A stretch of 64,000 nucleotides of DNA from Catonella massiliensis (GCF_016651435.1 NZ_JAEPRJ010000001.1:1922001-1986000); one strand, 5' to 3'; shown: positions 1 through 10,106, numbered from the stretch's first letter. Made by a program: numbers and translations. Notes: generated from the sequence alone by a model not told the origin.

Positions 1-244
1 AAGTCTCAATGATTTCAGGATTAATAAATACAAAAGGCTGGTTTCTTTCTTCTGAGCAGTCAATAACAAATATCCTCTTTAGCACACCCACCTGAGGGGC
101 TGCAAGACCTACTCCGTCAGAATCATACATAGTCTCAAGCATATCATCTATCAGCTCCTGTATCTTTGGGGTATTCTCCTTCACCTCTCTGGCTCTCTTT
201 GCAAGGATTTCATCTCCAACCGTTCTTATATTTCTAAGTGCCAT
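1..244 (-). CDS. def: Peptide deformylase, 5' part only (runs off the window start)
   Basis: The first 81 residues are visible, and the 3' end lies outside the window. Peptide deformylase removes the N-terminal formyl group from new proteins in the cytoplasm, using a metal ion. The N-terminus [18 protein letters not shown] and the family motif I box [10 protein letters not shown] (near residue 45) identify it. The metal-binding EGCLS and HEXDH motifs would fall beyond the edge. A GGAGG site sits 4 bases before the ATG. It lies 82 bp downstream of priA on the same strand, the usual priA-def order in Firmicutes. Confidence 0.95.
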   Translation of the reverse strand, partial: MALRNIRTVGDEILAKRAREVKENTPKIQELIDDMLETMYDSDGVGLAAPQVGVLKRIFVIDCSEERNQPFVFINPEIIET

Positions 245-326
245 TACTCCTCCATTTATCTTAAACTCTTATATTTATCTATATCATACCCGCTATTATA
301 CCATTATCTTATAGCCTATGTAAAGT

Positions 327-2552
327 TTATGGATTGCCGTGTGGCTCAAAGTCAAACTGCACGCTGACTTTGCTAAAATCAGAGCTCTCCTTTACATAGT
401 CTTCAAGCAGGTTCTTAAGCCTAACCAGTTCATCTCTATCAGGCGACTTTATGTAGATTATCTTTCTGTATATATCCCTAAGCTTTGGAATAGACGCCCA
501 TACCGGCCCATTTACCACAAAGCTCTCTGATTTTTTCTCTGTTAAAAATCCCGCAAGAATTTCAGCCCCCTTACTTACCTCCTCAGCTTTTGCGGCAAAG
601 AGAATAACTGCAAGGAGATGGGTTTCAGGAGGATATTCTCCAAGCTTCCTATATCTTATTTCCTTGGAATAAAAGTCCTTATAATTGCCTGTTGCCGCAG
701 CCTGTATCACATAGTGGTCAGGATTGTAGGTCTGGATGACCACCTTCCCCCTATATCTACCTCTTCCTGCCCTGCCCGCTGCCTGCACAAGGAGTTCGTA
801 GGTAGTCTCCGCTGCTCTAAAATCCCCTAAAAACAGTGATAAGTCAGCAGCCAGTATGCCAACCAGACTTACCTTCTCAAAGTCATGCCCCTTTACTATC
901 ATCTGGGTTCCTATGAGGATATCAGCCTCACCCTTCTTAAAGCTCTCAAGTATAGCCTCATGGCCGTTTTTCCCTGTAGTCGTGTCCCCATCCATCCTAA
1001 GCACCCTGGCATTTGGGAAGTCCTTTTTTACTATTTCCTCTACCTTTTCCGTCCCAAGTCCAAAGGTACCTATATACGGCGAAGTACACTTTGGGCATTT
1101 ATCAGGCATTTTTTCCTCGTAGCCGCAGTAATGGCAGACCAGCCTGTCGGGTCTGTGAAAGGTAAGACTCACGTCACAATGAGGACATTTGATGGCTTCA
1201 CCACAGCTTCTACAGGAAATAAAGCCTGCATACCCCCTTCTGTTGATAAACAATATGGTCTGCTCACCCTTATTAAGCCTGTCTTTTATAAGCTCTGAAA
1301 GCCTCCTGCTGATAATGGACTTATTGCCCTCTTTTAGCTCTTCTCTAAGGTCAGCAACCTCAATCTCGGGAGGAATGGCCCCTGCTGGACGACTTGACAG
1401 CATAAGCACCTCTATCTCCTTATCGGAAGCCAGCTTCACAGCTTCAAGGCTTGGAGTTGCAGAGCCAAGTATTATAGCCGCTCCTTCCTCCTTCGCCCTA
1501 TAAAGTGCCACTTCTCTTGCGTGATACCTTGGAGTTTTAGAGCTCTTGTAGCTCCCTTCATGCTCCTCATCCACTATGATTAGTCCAAGATGTTCAAATG
1601 GGGTAAAAAGGGCTGACCTTGGACCTACTATTATATCTATGTCTCCGTGTTTTGCCCTTAAATACTGGTCATATCTCTCTCCCTGCGACATCCTTGAGTT
1701 CATAATGGAGATTCTCTCTCCGAACCTCGCAGACAGCCTCTCCACCATCTGAAAACTAAGCGCTATCTCCGGTATCAGGAAGATAACCTGTTTCCCCTGG
1801 CTTATGACCTCCTCCATTATCTCCATATAGACTTCAGTCTTGCCGCTGCCGGTAATACCAAAAAGGAGATACCTTCCGTATATTCCCTTCCTATAGTCAT
1901 CTACAACCTTGTCAACCGCCCCTTTTTGCTCGACATTTAACTCGACCTTATCAGAATTCTTCTCTCCTGTCTTTACAGGCTTTCTGTATAGTAATTCTTC
2001 CTTTATCTCTATAATTCCGTCTTTTACCAGCGAATTGAAGGCAGAGGAGGTGGCCTTCTCCTCCTTTATAAACCTCTCATAGTTAAAGTCGCTCTCTATC
2101 GCTCTTCTTAGGATTTTTGCTTTGATCGTATATTTTTTTCTTTCAAATTCCCTGAGGATATCTTCTGCCTCTTCTCTATCTTTAAGAAGAGATACAGTCC
2201 TCTCCTTTATTCTTTCTATCTTCCTTGGTGCCTGAAGTACTGAGCGAAGCGCCTCATTTACAGCGCCGCCGTAGTTGCTCTTAAGCCAGTAGGCAAGCTT
2301 TATCAGCTTACCCTCTATCTGAACTCCTGTCTCGGACTTCCTTAAGATATCCTTTACAAGGCTTTTATCTATGTCGGTATCTTCTTTTACTTCAACCACA
2401 AAGGCCTTAGTTTCTCTATTTCCTCTTCCAAATGGAACTATGACTTCGGTGCCTATGAGGGCATCAGAGTTCCCAAAGCTCTCCGGTATCCTGTAACAAA
2501 ATGTCCTGTCTAGCTTATCTATAGATATTCCTACCACAACCTCAGCGTACAC
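327..2552 (-). CDS. priA: Primosomal protein N' (replication restart helicase PriA)
   Basis: PriA reloads the replicative helicase at stalled or collapsed forks. The protein (741 aa from the start chosen) has an N-terminal DNA-binding part, then a superfamily 2 helicase core: Walker A GITGSGKT near residue 233, a DEEH box near 327, and four Cys pairs (CRSCG, CPHCD, CHYCG, CPKC) between about 450 and 495 forming the zinc insertion. The longest frame opens with an ATG at 2567, but that ATG lies inside the ribosome binding site GGAGGTGA. The GTG at 2552 follows that site at good spacing and gives the canonical PriA start VYAEVVVGI. Gene order is gmk-rpoZ-priA-def. Confidence 0.95.
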   Translation of the reverse strand: MYAEVVVGISIDKLDRTFCYRIPESFGNSDALIGTEVIVPFGRGNRETKAFVVEVKEDTDIDKSLVKDILRKSETGVQIEGKLIKLAYWLKSNYGGAVNEALRSVLQAPRKIERIKERTVSLLKDREEAEDILREFERKKYTIKAKILRRAIESDFNYERFIKEEKATSSAFNSLVKDGIIEIKEELLYRKPVKTGEKNSDKVELNVEQKGAVDKVVDDYRKGIYGRYLLFGITGSGKTEVYMEIMEEVISQGKQVIFLIPEIALSFQMVERLSARFGERISIMNSRMSQGERYDQYLRAKHGDIDIIVGPRSALFTPFEHLGLIIVDEEHEGSYKSSKTPRYHAREVALYRAKEEGAAIILGSATPSLEAVKLASDKEIEVLMLSSRPAGAIPPEIEVADLREELKEGNKSIISRRLSELIKDRLNKGEQTILFINRRGYAGFISCRSCGEAIKCPHCDVSLTFHRPDRLVCHYCGYEEKMPDKCPKCTSPYIGTFGLGTEKVEEIVKKDFPNARVLRMDGDTTTGKNGHEAILESFKKGEADILIGTQMIVKGHDFEKVSLVGILAADLSLFLGDFRAAETTYELLVQAAGRAGRGRYRGKVVIQTYNPDHYVIQAAATGNYKDFYSKEIRYRKLGEYPPETHLLAVILFAAKAEEVSKGAEILAGFLTEKKSESFVVNGPVWASIPKLRDIYRKIIYIKSPDRDELVRLKNLLEDYVKESSDFSKVSVQFDFEPHGNP

Positions 2553-2591
2553 CAAAATCACCTCCATTCATTTTAACCATAATACACATAA

Positions 2592-2632
2592 AGGGCAGTC
2601 GCATCCCGGATGATTCCTTCTGCAACGGCCCT
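2592..2632 (-). terminator. Imperfect hairpin between rpoZ and priA
   Basis: On the minus strand AGGGCCGTTGCA can pair with TGCGACTGCCCT (one bulged or mismatched position in each arm) around a loop of about 17 nt. It is followed by TTTATGTG, which is a poor U tract. It sits 24 bp past the rpoZ stop and about 40 bp before the priA start. It could be a weak terminator, an attenuator or an mRNA-processing stem. No more can be said from sequence alone. Confidence 0.35.
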
Positions 2633-2655
2633 CATAAAATACTAAAACTCTCTAA

Positions 2656-2910
2656 TTATTCCTCTTCTTCCGCTTCCTCACCACCTACAATCTTTACCTT
2701 CTCGTGATAAAGCTCATCAACGGCAATTGATAACGGCTTGCTCTTTTCATTCGCTGCAACATAAGGCTCAGAACCTGAAATTATCTGTCTTGCCCTTCTT
2801 GCTGTAGCAAGCACTATGGAGTAACGGCTATTTACTAACTTGCTCTCGCCCTCTTCCACATCTTTGTTTGCAACTTCCATAAGGTCTGAATAAGATGGAT
2901 GTAACATCAT
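2656..2910 (-). CDS. rpoZ: DNA-directed RNA polymerase subunit omega
   Basis: This 84-aa protein matches the omega subunit, which wraps the C-terminus of beta' and helps RNA polymerase assemble. The diagnostic stretch is NSRYSIVLATARRARQI (about residues 27-43), followed by KPLSIAVDEL and an acidic tail EEAEEEE. Two ATG codons open the frame (MMLHPSYSDLM), with AAAGGAAT upstream. It lies between gmk (47 bp upstream) and priA, which is the standard Firmicute order. Confidence 0.93.
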   Translation of the reverse strand: MMLHPSYSDLMEVANKDVEEGESKLVNSRYSIVLATARRARQIISGSEPYVAANEKSKPLSIAVDELYHEKVKIVGGEEAEEEE

Positions 2911-2957
2911 AATGATTATTATTCCTTTCTATATTTGCTATATTACTTTACTATAAG

Positions 2958-3578
2958 TTAAAAGCTCTTTTTCAGGTCATCCGTCAAAGCCTCTATAAAT
3001 CCTCCCGCTCTGTCCTTCTTGTGCGAAGCCGCCTGAATAATATGGTGGATGTCTCTTACGGCATCATCCAGATTATCATTTACAACTATGTACTCATAGT
3101 TATCTATATACTCTGTTTCCTCCGCCGCCCTCTTAAGCCTCTTCTTTATAGTGTCGGCCTCCTCTGTTCCCCTGCCTATAAGCCTGTTTTCAAGCTCCTT
3201 AGCATTTGGTGGAACTATGAAGATGAGCACAGCCTCAGGATACTTTTCTTTGATCTTGAGCGCTCCCTGCGGCTCTATCTCAAGGATAACATCCTTACCC
3301 TCTGCAAGCCTTTCTTCTACGTACTCTCTTGGAGTACCATAGAAATTGTTCACATACTCAGCCCACTCTATAAGACCGTCGCTCTCTATCATACTATGGA
3401 ATTCATCTCTTGTCAAAAAGAAATATTCCCTTCCATGAACTTCACCTTCTCTTGGTGCTCTTGATGTAGCTGATATAGAGAGTGCATAGTCCTCTTCTGC
3501 CACAAGTTTCTTAACTATAGTTCCCTTACCTACTCCTGAAAATCCTGAGATTACAGAAAGCACACCTAACTTTTTCAT
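2958..3578 (-). CDS. gmk: Guanylate kinase
   Basis: Guanylate kinase phosphorylates GMP to GDP with ATP, an essential step in guanine nucleotide recycling. The 206-aa length is normal. The P-loop SGFSGVGKGT starts near residue 11. The GMP-binding segment SATSRAPREGEVHGREYFF (about 37-55) holds the conserved Arg and Tyr residues. A lid with RLIGRGTE follows near 133. It is the first gene of the gmk-rpoZ-priA-def run. The 163-bp gap upstream probably holds its promoter, but I could not assign clean -35 and -10 boxes. A 13-bp palindrome GCAAGGTCCTTGC is at 3685-3697. Confidence 0.95.
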   Translation of the reverse strand: MKKLGVLSVISGFSGVGKGTIVKKLVAEEDYALSISATSRAPREGEVHGREYFFLTRDEFHSMIESDGLIEWAEYVNNFYGTPREYVEERLAEGKDVILEIEPQGALKIKEKYPEAVLIFIVPPNAKELENRLIGRGTEEADTIKKRLKRAAEETEYIDNYEYIVVNDNLDDAVRDIHHIIQAASHKKDRAGGFIEALTDDLKKSF

Positions 3579-3741
3579 ACTCTTATTCCTTTATATAACA
3601 TAATTTTGGGCAAAGTATTTAACTTCCACCAGCGATTCTAATAATTTGACATTCATTGATACAGGATTTCTAAGGCTTTGCTTTGCAAGGTCCTTGCATA
3701 ATATTTATAATCCGCTTTTTTGTATGTCATAACACATCATT

Positions 3742-5241
3742 TTAATCCTTTTCATTCGCCCAGTCAAGTGTACATTTTACAGCCCTCTTCCAGCCTTTTA
3801 GTTTTCTTTCTCTCCTTCCCTCTTCCATATGAGGCTCAAATAGCCTTCCAAGCTGCCAGTTCTTTCTTATCTCTTCTTTGTTTTCATAATAGCCTGTTGC
3901 CAGCCCTGCAAGATAAGCAGCCCCAAGGGCAGTTGTCTCCACACACTTAGGCCTTCTTACATAGGTATCCATAATATCAGCCTGAAACTGCATAAGGAAG
4001 TTGTTGGCAGAAGCACCTCCGTCCACCTTAAGCCCCTTAATCTTAACTTTCGCATCCTCCTCCATAGCCCTAAATACATCGGCTGACTGATAGGCTATGG
4101 ACTCGAGGGTTGCCCTTATAAGATGTTCTTTTGAGGTTCCTCTTGTAAGACCAAATACTGTCCCCCTTGCATATTGATTCCAGTAAGGTGCACCCATACC
4201 TGTAAATGCAGGAACTACATATACTCCGTCAGCATCTTCAACTTCTAAGGCATAGTCCTCTGACTGAGCAGAAGTCCTAATCATCCTAAGGCCGTCTCTA
4301 AGCCACTGGATAGATGCTCCTGCCACGAATACGCTGCCCTCAAGGGCGTATTCTGCCTTGTCACCTGTACTGGCTGCTATAGTTGTAAGAAGTCCTGATT
4401 TTGAGCTAATTGCCTCACTTCCCGTATTCATAAGGATGAAGCTTCCCGTACCAAAGGTATTCTTCACATCTCCCTTTTCAAAGCAGCACTGTCCAAAAAG
4501 TGCAGCCTGCTGGTCTCCCGCAGCACCTGCTATAGGTATGCTCCCACCAAAGAGGCTTGACTTTGTCTCTCCATATACGTAGGAACTTGGCTTTACCTCA
4601 GGGAGCATATTCTCAGGTATATCAAATATCTTAAGTATTTCCTTATCCCATTCGAGTTTATGTATATTATAAAGCAGGGTTCTTGAAGCATTGCTAAAGT
4701 CTGTCACATGCACCTTTTTACCTGTAAGATTCCAGATAAGCCAGGTATCAACTGTACCAAAGAGGAGTTTACCCTCCTTAGCCTTTGCTCTCGCATCCTT
4801 TACATTGTCAAGTATCCAGGCTATCTTACTCGCTGAAAAATACGCATCAGGAATGAGACCTGTAGCTTCTCTGATATAGTCTCCATAGCCTTTTCTTACC
4901 ACCTCGTCTATCATATGCGCTGTACGCCTGCACTGCCATACTATGGCATTGTACACAGGCTCACCTGTTTCCTTATCCCAGACCACAGTTGTCTCCCTTT
5001 GATTGGTAATACCTATTGCTTCAATGTCTTCACAGCCTGCGCCTATATTAGCCATAGCTTCTATAGCTGTAGCAAACTGTGATGACCAGATTTCCCTTGG
5101 GTTATGTTCAACGAGTCCCGGCTCAGGGTATATCTGCGTAAACTCCTTTTGCGCACTGGATACTATATTTCCACCCTTGTCAAATAGTATACTCCTTGAA
5201 CTTGTTGTCCCCTGGTCTAGTGCCATCAAATACTTCCCCAT
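3742..5241 (-). CDS. glpK: Glycerol kinase
   Basis: Glycerol kinase makes sn-glycerol 3-phosphate from glycerol and ATP. The 499-aa protein is full length. It has the FGGY-family ATP motif [15 protein letters not shown] at the N-terminus, a substrate region [10 protein letters not shown] near residue 83, [12 protein letters not shown] near 265 and the signature [13 protein letters not shown] near 405. GGAGG sits just before the ATG. It starts 9 bp after the sbcC stop and so may share a transcript with sbcD-sbcC. No glpF or glpD is in view, so the usual glycerol operon context is missing. I saw no rho-independent terminator in the 163 bp downstream. Confidence 0.95.
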   Translation of the reverse strand: MGKYLMALDQGTTSSRSILFDKGGNIVSSAQKEFTQIYPEPGLVEHNPREIWSSQFATAIEAMANIGAGCEDIEAIGITNQRETTVVWDKETGEPVYNAIVWQCRRTAHMIDEVVRKGYGDYIREATGLIPDAYFSASKIAWILDNVKDARAKAKEGKLLFGTVDTWLIWNLTGKKVHVTDFSNASRTLLYNIHKLEWDKEILKIFDIPENMLPEVKPSSYVYGETKSSLFGGSIPIAGAAGDQQAALFGQCCFEKGDVKNTFGTGSFILMNTGSEAISSKSGLLTTIAASTGDKAEYALEGSVFVAGASIQWLRDGLRMIRTSAQSEDYALEVEDADGVYVVPAFTGMGAPYWNQYARGTVFGLTRGTSKEHLIRATLESIAYQSADVFRAMEEDAKVKIKGLKVDGGASANNFLMQFQADIMDTYVRRPKCVETTALGAAYLAGLATGYYENKEEIRKNWQLGRLFEPHMEEGRRERKLKGWKRAVKCTLDWANEKD

Positions 5242-5250
5242 AATACCTCC

Positions 5251-8200
5251 TTAGCTTAGCTGCCACCTGGCCTTACTTCCATTCTCGTCCTTTGTCACTA
5301 TTAGCTGTTCTTCTATTTCCTGCTTTAATTCATTGACATGAGAAATAATTCCTATAAGCTTTGAGCCTCCTGCCATGTTTTTAAGGATTTTCACAGCCTC
5401 ATTTCTTGCATTGTTATCAAGGGTGCCAAAGCCTTCATCCACAAACATCATGTCAAGACGTACCGCGCCGCTTCTTGCCTGTATCTGGTCTGCCATACCA
5501 AGGGCAAGAGAGAGGGCTGCCTGAAATGACTCTCCGCCTGACAAGGTTCTCACATCCCTGCTTTTACCTGTTATATATGAGTATACCATAAGGTCTAGTC
5601 CTTTGTTAGTACCTACTCCTGCTTTCTCTATCTCATAAGTCCTAAGCTCAAACTGTCCTCCTGTCATAGAGCTAAATCTCTTGTTGGCAGAGATAAGAAT
5701 CTTCTCAAGATACTGTCTTTGCACAAAGGTTTCTATATCCATCCTGCCTCCGGTCACATTGCCTGAGAGCCTTGAGTAGAGACTATTTATAATGCCGTAT
5801 TCCCTTGCCGCTTCTCCCCTTCCGTTTAGCGAAGCATTAAGCTGCTTTTGGATTTCACTGTCAGTCCTGTAGTCAGCCCTTATCTCTTCCAACTCTGTAT
5901 GGAGAAGATTATATGCCTCATCCGCCACAGCAAAGTCCTTCTCTAAGCTTTGGGTATCAGGTTTTTCCTTATCCTTTACAGCCTCCTTGAGGTTTGTGAC
6001 CATCCCAAGAGCCGCCTTCATATTGCCCTCGTAGGCATTTATTTCATTTTGAAATCTCTCCCTATCGCTTTTTTTATACTCATTTACAAGGAGGGACCAC
6101 CTTTCCTCAGAGATGCCAAACCGGACAAGGGCTTTTTCATAGTCTTCCCTCTTAGCCTGACAGCTATATAGAAGATTAGGGCAGTCTGTCTCAAGCTTCG
6201 CGATAAGGGTTTCCGTCCTTTCTTTTAAGCTCTTTGAGGCCTCGCTCTTCTCCTCCACCTCTTTAGCGTGACTCTCAGCCCTTACCCTTCTTTCATCCTC
6301 AGTCTTTTTAGCTGCTACAGCCTCCTCTTTACTCTTAAATTCGAGTCCTGATTCAATCTCCTTTATAAGGGATAAAAGACCTGCAACCTCTTTGGCTGTC
6401 TCACTTTCTTTTTCCTTTACAGCTTCTTCTTCTTTTTTAAGAAGGATTTTCTTTTCTTCAGCTGTAGAAAGCTTCTCCTCTATAAGCTTTAATTCCTTAA
6501 CCTTAGCATTTACTTCGCCTTGCTCTTTTATAAGCTTCCTTGAAAATGCCTCAAGTTCAGCCTTAAGCTCATTAAGCTCTACTTCTTCACAAGGCTTGGT
6601 GTCAGTAAATAGCTCTTCATTTACCAGAGTAATCAGCTTTTCTTTATCAGCTCTTAAATGCTCTTCCTTCTCACCCGTCCTGGTCTTAGAGGTTTCATAT
6701 TCTGAAAGCCTTGTGTTTACACTGTCTTTTAGCTTTGACACCCTTTCTTCAAGCCTCTCAATATCCTCTTTTCTTATCTCCTCCTGTCCCTTAGGAAGTA
6801 AGCAGGGTGAAGGATGAGAGAGGGAACCACACACAGGGCAAGGCTCTCCCTCCTTAAGGAGGTCTCTTGCAAGCAGGCCTGCCCTAAGCTCATAAAATAG
6901 CCTCCTCTTAGGAATCAGTTCGTCCTCAGCATCCTTAAAGCTTATAAGCTCAGCCTCATAGGCTGCCTTTAATGTATTTAACTTTTCTTTTTCATTTTTT
7001 AGACTATCAAAGCCCTCTATCAGGCTCTTTAGTTCACTAAGAACCTTGGCAAGAGTCCTCGCCTTAGTCTCAGCCACCAGTCCTCTTTTTTCAAGGCTTG
7101 GCACCTCCTTTAGAGCCTCAGTCCAGGATTTTTCAAGGCTCTCAAATTCTACAAGCCTCTTTTTTGCTTCCTCCACTGCACTTGCTAACTTCTCTCCCTC
7201 AGCCTCTTTAATCCCCTTTTCTCTATTCTTCTCTTTAAGGCTCTTAAATTGCTCTAAAGCTGCCCTTACCTTTTCAGATACCGTATTAAATCTTTCTACA
7301 ACTGTAGATAATTCTTCCTTAGCCTTCTTCTCAGCTAAGCTTATATTCTCAAAGGCAGAGATTAGTTCAGGCAGCTTTTCTTTGTTTATCTCCAGTTCGT
7401 TTACTGCATTTTGATAGGTTTTCTCAGACTCCTTAAAGCCTGCATAAAGGGACTGTGCTTCATAGGCAGCCTCTATCTCCTTAACCAGACTAACCTTCTT
7501 AAGGATATCCTCTTTTTTAGCCTCCAGTCCTCTTACCTCAGTCTCAGCCCTAACAAGACTTTCAAAGAAGCCCAAAAGCTGCCTTCCCTCAGTTAGCTCC
7601 CTGTTTATCTTATCTCTTTTTAAGAAGGCCTCTTTGTCTTCTTTTTCCTTATGTTCAAGGATGATACCAAGTTCGTCACAGAGGCACTTAAGCCCGTCTG
7701 CCGCCTTTTCAATGTCGGTAATATCAACATCCTTCTTCATATTAAGGGCAGAATAATCCCCTATAACGCACTCTGGCAGCCTGATCCCACCAATCAGCAG
7801 TTCACACTTGGAGCTAAAGTCCTTAAGCTCAGCCTTCTTAGCATCGCTTCTAAGTTTTAACTGCGCAGTCAGTTCTTTATATATCTCAGTGCCAAAGAGT
7901 TTTCTAAACACGGCCTGCTTATCATCTCCTCTTAGCACCTCCATAAATTCTCCCTGTGCTATCATCGAGACCTGCATAAACTGGCTCTTTGTAAGCCCCA
8001 CTATCTCTTCTATCTTCGCATTGGTTTCTTTCAGATTTTGAGAATATTCCTCCCCATCAGAGTAGAATAGGGATACCTTTTCCTTCTCATCAGTAAAACC
8101 TTCACGCCCTCTCTTGTAAGGCCTCTTATGCCTTGGTATCCTCTTAACCTTAAATTCTTCCTCAGCACTTCCAAGTCTTTCGGTAAAGGTAAATTCTACA

Positions 8201-8436
8201 AAGGGTTCACTTACAAAGTCTGTAAACTGGCTCTGAAGCTCCTCTCCAGACTTCTTGTTATTGCCGGAGCTTGCCTCTCCAAAGAGGGCAAAGACAATGG
8301 CATCGAAGATGGTAGTCTTGCCTGCTCCCGTATCCCCTGTAATTAAAAATAAATTCTGCACAGGCTTAGTAAAGTCTATCTCCGTCCTTTTGCCATAGGA
8401 GCCAAAAGCCTGCATAACTAACTTTTTAGGCCTCAT
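5251..8436 (-). CDS. sbcC: Exonuclease subunit SbcC (Rad50-like SMC ATPase)
   Basis: SbcC is the ATPase and coiled-coil arm of the SbcCD nuclease, which trims hairpins and protein-blocked DNA ends. At 1061 aa it has the expected form: Walker A TGDTGAGKTT (residues 33-42), two long Glu/Lys-rich coiled-coil arms, a zinc hook CPVCG near residue 532 between the arms, the ABC signature LSGGESF near 963, and Walker B MMFVDEGFGTLD near 1000. GGGGGTG precedes the ATG. It starts 3 bp after the sbcD stop, so the two are translationally linked. Confidence 0.95.
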   Translation of the reverse strand: MRPKKLVMQAFGSYGKRTEIDFTKPVQNLFLITGDTGAGKTTIFDAIVFALFGEASSGNNKKSGEELQSQFTDFVSEPFVEFTFTERLGSAEEEFKVKRIPRHKRPYKRGREGFTDEKEKVSLFYSDGEEYSQNLKETNAKIEEIVGLTKSQFMQVSMIAQGEFMEVLRGDDKQAVFRKLFGTEIYKELTAQLKLRSDAKKAELKDFSSKCELLIGGIRLPECVIGDYSALNMKKDVDITDIEKAADGLKCLCDELGIILEHKEKEDKEAFLKRDKINRELTEGRQLLGFFESLVRAETEVRGLEAKKEDILKKVSLVKEIEAAYEAQSLYAGFKESEKTYQNAVNELEINKEKLPELISAFENISLAEKKAKEELSTVVERFNTVSEKVRAALEQFKSLKEKNREKGIKEAEGEKLASAVEEAKKRLVEFESLEKSWTEALKEVPSLEKRGLVAETKARTLAKVLSELKSLIEGFDSLKNEKEKLNTLKAAYEAELISFKDAEDELIPKRRLFYELRAGLLARDLLKEGEPCPVCGSLSHPSPCLLPKGQEEIRKEDIERLEERVSKLKDSVNTRLSEYETSKTRTGEKEEHLRADKEKLITLVNEELFTDTKPCEEVELNELKAELEAFSRKLIKEQGEVNAKVKELKLIEEKLSTAEEKKILLKKEEEAVKEKESETAKEVAGLLSLIKEIESGLEFKSKEEAVAAKKTEDERRVRAESHAKEVEEKSEASKSLKERTETLIAKLETDCPNLLYSCQAKREDYEKALVRFGISEERWSLLVNEYKKSDRERFQNEINAYEGNMKAALGMVTNLKEAVKDKEKPDTQSLEKDFAVADEAYNLLHTELEEIRADYRTDSEIQKQLNASLNGRGEAAREYGIINSLYSRLSGNVTGGRMDIETFVQRQYLEKILISANKRFSSMTGGQFELRTYEIEKAGVGTNKGLDLMVYSYITGKSRDVRTLSGGESFQAALSLALGMADQIQARSGAVRLDMMFVDEGFGTLDNNARNEAVKILKNMAGGSKLIGIISHVNELKQEIEEQLIVTKDENGSKARWQLS

Positions 8437-8439
8437 AGA

Positions 8440-9582
8440 CTACACCCCCTTTAAGCCGTTTATTATCTCGATGAGAATTTTCTCCTCTTCAGCATTCATT
8501 TCACTTAAAAATGCTCTACAATTATCTATCTCGCTTAGTTCGTCTGAAATCTCTGTAAGGCTCTTACTGTTTACCTTCTTTGCAGCCTCCCTTCTTATCT
8601 CTAAGAGGTTTGGAAATCTCTCCCTTATTCTGTCAGCTGCGTCTACATCTGTAGTATCATCCTCAGTTAAAATAACTGTCACATAGTCCTCGGATCCCAT
8701 CATTAAGACTTCTTCAAGCCTGCCCCTAACTACCTTGATGTTTCTAAGAGGCTTAAGCGGAAGAACCTCAGTATTTATCCTGCCTTTTTCAAGCATTTCC
8801 ACCATAACTATGCCCTTTTCCTGTCCTGCCTCACTTACAGAGCAGGCAAGGGGAGTACCACAGTATCTGTGGCAGTCTCCTATCAGCTTCCAAGGCTTAT
8901 GTATGTGACCTAGGGCTGAATAGTCAAATCTCTCAAGAATGTCAGCATCTACAAGGTCTATGTTTCCTACCGACTTAATCTCAGAGTCCATCCTCTCTAC
9001 TTCCTCAGGATTCTTACCAAGGGGCAGATAGTACTGATGGCTAACCAGTACATTTCTTTCATCTTCGTCTATGTTTTCCCTCTCAATAAGCCTGTGGAGT
9101 GCCTCATTGTAGGAGAGATTATTCTCATTTTCATCCAGACCGAATACATTTTTTACAAAAGACGGACGCACAAAAGGGAGAAGATAAAAGTTTACCTTCC
9201 CGTATTCATCCTCAAGTACCACTTTTTCAATGTATTCATCTGCCCTTTTTGGCGGAAGTCCGATAAGGTGCAGGTTGTAGCCTGAAAGCACCTTCCTGAA
9301 CTGATTGATGCGGACTGCGCTGTCGTGGTTCCCGCTAATAACCATAATATGCATCTTAGGCGCCACCGCCACAAGCTTCGATATGAAGCCATCAAATATC
9401 TCTATCGCATCAGAGGAGGGCACCGAATTGTTGTACACATCCCCTGCTATGACTATGGCATCCGGCTTTTTATCTCTAACCTCTTTTACTATCTCATCTA
9501 ATATATACTTCTGGTCTTCACTCAGGTCCTTATTCATAAGCTTAAGCCCTATGTGAAGATCTGAAATGTGGAAAAATTTCAT
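8440..9582 (-). CDS. sbcD: Exonuclease subunit SbcD (Mre11-like nuclease)
   Basis: SbcD is the manganese-dependent nuclease subunit that pairs with SbcC. The 380-aa protein shows all calcineurin-like phosphoesterase motifs in order: FFHISDLHIG at the N-terminus, AGDVYNN near residue 47, SGNHDS near 83, and LGHIHKPW near 218. A C-terminal capping region follows. A GGGGGG site lies 5-6 bp before the ATG. The upstream gap (9583-9726) holds two palindromes and probably the promoter of the sbcD-sbcC-glpK run. Confidence 0.95.
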   Translation of the reverse strand: MKFFHISDLHIGLKLMNKDLSEDQKYILDEIVKEVRDKKPDAIVIAGDVYNNSVPSSDAIEIFDGFISKLVAVAPKMHIMVISGNHDSAVRINQFRKVLSGYNLHLIGLPPKRADEYIEKVVLEDEYGKVNFYLLPFVRPSFVKNVFGLDENENNLSYNEALHRLIERENIDEDERNVLVSHQYYLPLGKNPEEVERMDSEIKSVGNIDLVDADILERFDYSALGHIHKPWKLIGDCHRYCGTPLACSVSEAGQEKGIVMVEMLEKGRINTEVLPLKPLRNIKVVRGRLEEVLMMGSEDYVTVILTEDDTTDVDAADRIRERFPNLLEIRREAAKKVNSKSLTEISDELSEIDNCRAFLSEMNAEEEKILIEIINGLKGV

Positions 9583-9640
9583 TGTAACCCCCCAATCCGA
9601 TATTGTGATTGTTTAGCAGCTTGACATAATAAGCAGATGA

Positions 9641-9653
9641 TTAGTTAAACTAA
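9641..9653. repeat. 13-bp palindrome TTAGTTAAACTAA
   Basis: A perfect palindrome (six-base arms, one central base) about 58 bp upstream of sbcD. It abuts and overlaps by two bases the 29-bp palindrome at 9652-9680. It could be an operator for sbcD or a relic of a small element. Confidence 0.6.
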
Positions 9654-9680
9654 TTTGTGACACCAGTGGTGTCACAAATT
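9652..9680. repeat. Perfect 29-bp palindrome in the sbcD upstream gap
   Basis: Two perfect 14-base arms, AATTTGTGACACCA and TGGTGTCACAAATT, surround a single G at 9666. The symmetry is exact. There is no U tract on either side, so it is a poor intrinsic terminator. The near-zero loop favours a protein-binding site over an RNA hairpin. A second palindrome of the same design lies at 10119-10145, and the two bracket the orphan gene at 9727-10089. Confidence 0.75.
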
Positions 9681-9726
9681 CAATTCCCTGTAATTGGTAC
9701 TTAGACCATTGTTGTTACTAAATAAG

Positions 9727-10089
9727 CTAGTCTCCTTTCCCAAGCAGCCCATACCCATTGTTTATCGCAAAGTCGCAAAGCTCAGTTATTTTTTTTGCAT
9801 ATTTTTTTATTTTAGTGAAACTGAGATTATATTTATCAATCAATTTACTTTCCTCAATTTTACAGTTTTCTACCCATCTTGTTATAGAGATTGAAAATAT
9901 TTTTATCATTCTTATATTCTCATTATCAATGTATGTTTCTCTGTATGGTTCAAATTTATAGTAATAATTGTAATTTTCAAAGCTATCTTTGAAATCATAC
10001 AAAAAATCTCCCATATTCTCCGGCTCAACAACGCACATTTTACCATTTATTTTTGCTAAGTTTTGCGCTAAAAAAATAACTAAAGACAT
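9727..10089 (-). CDS. Uncharacterised 120-aa protein in an accessory patch
   Basis: I do not recognise this family. The protein is rich in Lys, Tyr, Asn and Ile, with no signal peptide and no clear membrane segment (only MSLVIFLAQNLAKI at the start is mildly hydrophobic). The middle is aromatic (NYNYYYKFEPYRETY) and the C-terminal half looks helical and basic. GGGAG lies 6 bp before the ATG. The gene is more AT-rich than its neighbours and sits between two perfect palindromes, which suggests recent acquisition, perhaps an immunity or regulatory gene from a mobile element. It is probably expressed, since the frame and binding site are good, but its function is unknown. Confidence 0.6.
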   Translation of the reverse strand: MSLVIFLAQNLAKINGKMCVVEPENMGDFLYDFKDSFENYNYYYKFEPYRETYIDNENIRMIKIFSISITRWVENCKIEESKLIDKYNLSFTKIKKYAKKITELCDFAINNGYGLLGKGD

Positions 10090-10106
10090 AGTATCTCCCT
10101 ACTTGA

